DNA of 64,000 nt, taken from Istiophorus platypterus. Lineage: Eukaryota; Chordata; Actinopteri; Istiophoriformes; Istiophoridae. Location of the stretch: the NCBI GenBank assembly GCA_016859345.1, contig CM029118.1, positions 27,408,501 through 27,472,500 on the forward strand, in the 5' to 3' direction. Shown here piece after piece: positions 62,830 to 64,000 of this stretch (its first letter is position 1; each line of letters opens with the position of its first letter). A model generated the notes under the pieces. That model ran no database searches and was not told the origin of the DNA. It saw only the letters and a program-made list of their open reading frames with translations. Made by a program: the position numbers and the translations under genes.

Positions 62830-64000
62830 TAAATCAGTAGAGACTGCTGTCGAGGTGTCAGTGCAAGCCCCAGTCATCATGTTTAGCCCTCCTTGTGTGA
62901 AGACCTGCTTGGTAAAAGACCAGCAAGTCTCCCTGTGCGAGTCCACCAACAACAAAAAAGGTCCCATTTCACCTGAGCATTTAAACTCTGACTGTACTTG
63001 TCACTATAAACTATTGGCTTCCTCTCCATTTCCATTGTCTCCAGTAAATGCAAAAAGCATCACTATGCCAAAAGGCATAGAAATCTGGATAACCTCCAAA
63101 TTGCAACAATCCTCACACTCCTTTGCCTCCTTCTCTGTTGGGCTCTGAACTGCCATTCTACGGTTAACTAAGCTTATTTAGTTCCTGCCAGTGCAAACTA
63201 GCTATCCCTTGAGCTACTGGCTCTCACTGAGACTTGGATCAAACAAAAAACTAACCACAAATCTCCCCATACCTCCCATCTGTCTGGGTAATAGTGGTGG
63301 GACTGGGTTCCTAATTTCCAAAAAATGTAAATTTACTCAATTGTTGCCTCCAAACAAATGTGCCTGTTTTCAGTATCATGCTGTTATGGTTACTGTTTTA
63401 ATAAAAGTCTCTGTGGATATCATGTATCATCCACCGGGACAAATAGGTGATTTTGTGGATGAGCCAGACACATTGTTGTCTCCCATTACCAAACATGGCT
63501 CTCCACTACTCATCCTAGATAATATGAATATCCATAATCTGAGACTTCCTGTACTCAATTGATCTATAACAGGTTTGCAGCCCTCTGACTCACAAAGCCA
63601 GCAAAGAACTTTTCCTCATATTTATTCAAAACTGGATCACAGATTGAGTAACTGAAAAGGTCGCAGCCATCGGTTTCCAGTTCTCAAAACCACTTACAGA
63701 CAGCCATCTCTCCCAGTAGGTGCATCTCTCTCCATGGTCATCCCTCTAGCTGAGGGCAAGGCACCAAAAAGCACAAGACTTGTCCCTCTCTGTATCCCCT
63801 GGTCAATGGTCTGGCACGTCCCTCATTCACAACTCTCACTGAGAGTGAGGTATAAAAAATTGTAGCCCTTTTACTCCACGTCTGTTAGATCCCATTCCAA
63901 CCAACCATCTCCAAGCTATATCTCACATCATTGTGCCCGGTATGATAAATGCTTCACTGGCTCTGGGAACATTTCAAACTTTATTCAAACAGGCTCTTGT
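62830..64000 (+). mobile_element. LINE (non-LTR retrotransposon), cut by the window edge
   Basis: From about 63190 the sequence reads as LINE ORF2 (endonuclease, then the start of reverse transcriptase) in shifting frames, and it continues past the right end. The 97-codon frame at 62855-63148 probably belongs to its N-terminal part, but I see no diagnostic motif there, so the left edge is uncertain. Style is L2/jockey-like; clade left open. It is on the opposite strand to the LINE fragment at 6030-6790 and resembles a different subfamily. Confidence 0.75.
63191..64000 (+). pseudogene. LINE ORF2 pseudogene: endonuclease and start of reverse transcriptase
   Basis: LALTETWIK (codons from 63217) is the conserved endonuclease TETW block. 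It is in a different frame from the following SGGTGFLISKKCKFTQ block, so a frameshift lies between them. The latter frame continues with FQYHAVMVTVLIKV, YHPPGQIGDFVDEPDTLLSP and GSPLLILDNMNIHN. In intact copies that last block reads GDFN, so the catalytic-domain Gly-Asp has changed to Asp-Asn. After further frameshifts, LDPIPTNHLQAISHIIVPGM (from 63885) leads into INASLALGTFQTLFKQAL, a good match to the beginning of LINE reverse transcriptase. The YXDD motif would lie beyond the window. Confidence 0.8.

Overview
This 64 kb window looks like a piece of a teleost fish nuclear genome, probably a spiny-rayed (percomorph) fish. The evidence is AT-rich sequence, many long CA/TG and TA microsatellites, decayed Tc1-like transposons, two broken non-LTR (LINE) retroelements, and dispersed repeats of types I recognise from teleost genomes. 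I found no intact protein-coding gene, no convincing exon chain, no rRNA or tRNA gene and no CRISPR array. All open frames are short, and the longer ones are chance frames, microsatellite translations or transposon relics. The window is best read as a gene desert or the inside of a very large intron. Nothing here shows which gene it belongs to.

Layout. 1-3.6 kb: a CA microsatellite, then a nearly perfect direct tandem duplication of a ~1,164 bp unit (1238-3572). 3.6-6.8 kb: a Tc1-like transposase relic on +, a more decayed Tc1-like stretch on -, a TA array, and a LINE endonuclease relic on -. 7-12.1 kb: TG and CA arrays, two copies of a dispersed repeat (called family A here) and a Tc1 N-terminal fragment. 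12.1-30 kb: mostly unique sequence with several GC- or CpG-richer blocks that could be conserved regulatory elements, a small array of palindromic units at 25.1 kb and a strong short hairpin at 29.24 kb. 30.2-33.2 kb: two recognisable teleost dispersed repeats and a TG array. 33-42 kb: unique sequence plus another family A copy. 42.2-43.8 kb: a Tc1-like element with recognisable terminal inverted repeats, apparently inserted into an older repeat. 44-58 kb: unique sequence with dispersed repeats (one family in two copies, one nested pair, two more family A copies). 58.2 kb: a compound TA/TG array. 62.8-64 kb: a LINE on + that runs off the right edge, with endonuclease and the start of reverse transcriptase still readable.

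There are no genes working together here. The sequence history is of mobile elements inserting, decaying and nesting, with microsatellite growth and one recent (or assembly-derived) segmental tandem duplication. Any live function is most likely cis-regulatory and would have to be shown by cross-species alignment. I found no sign of a new multi-gene system. The most useful leads are the indel-only tandem duplication, the palindromic array at 25.1 kb, the hairpin at 29.24 kb, a PBX/MEIS-type composite site at 27.7 kb and the CpG-rich patch at 20.2-20.7 kb. Families were recognised by eye and from memory of teleost repeats; no database search or composition count was run.
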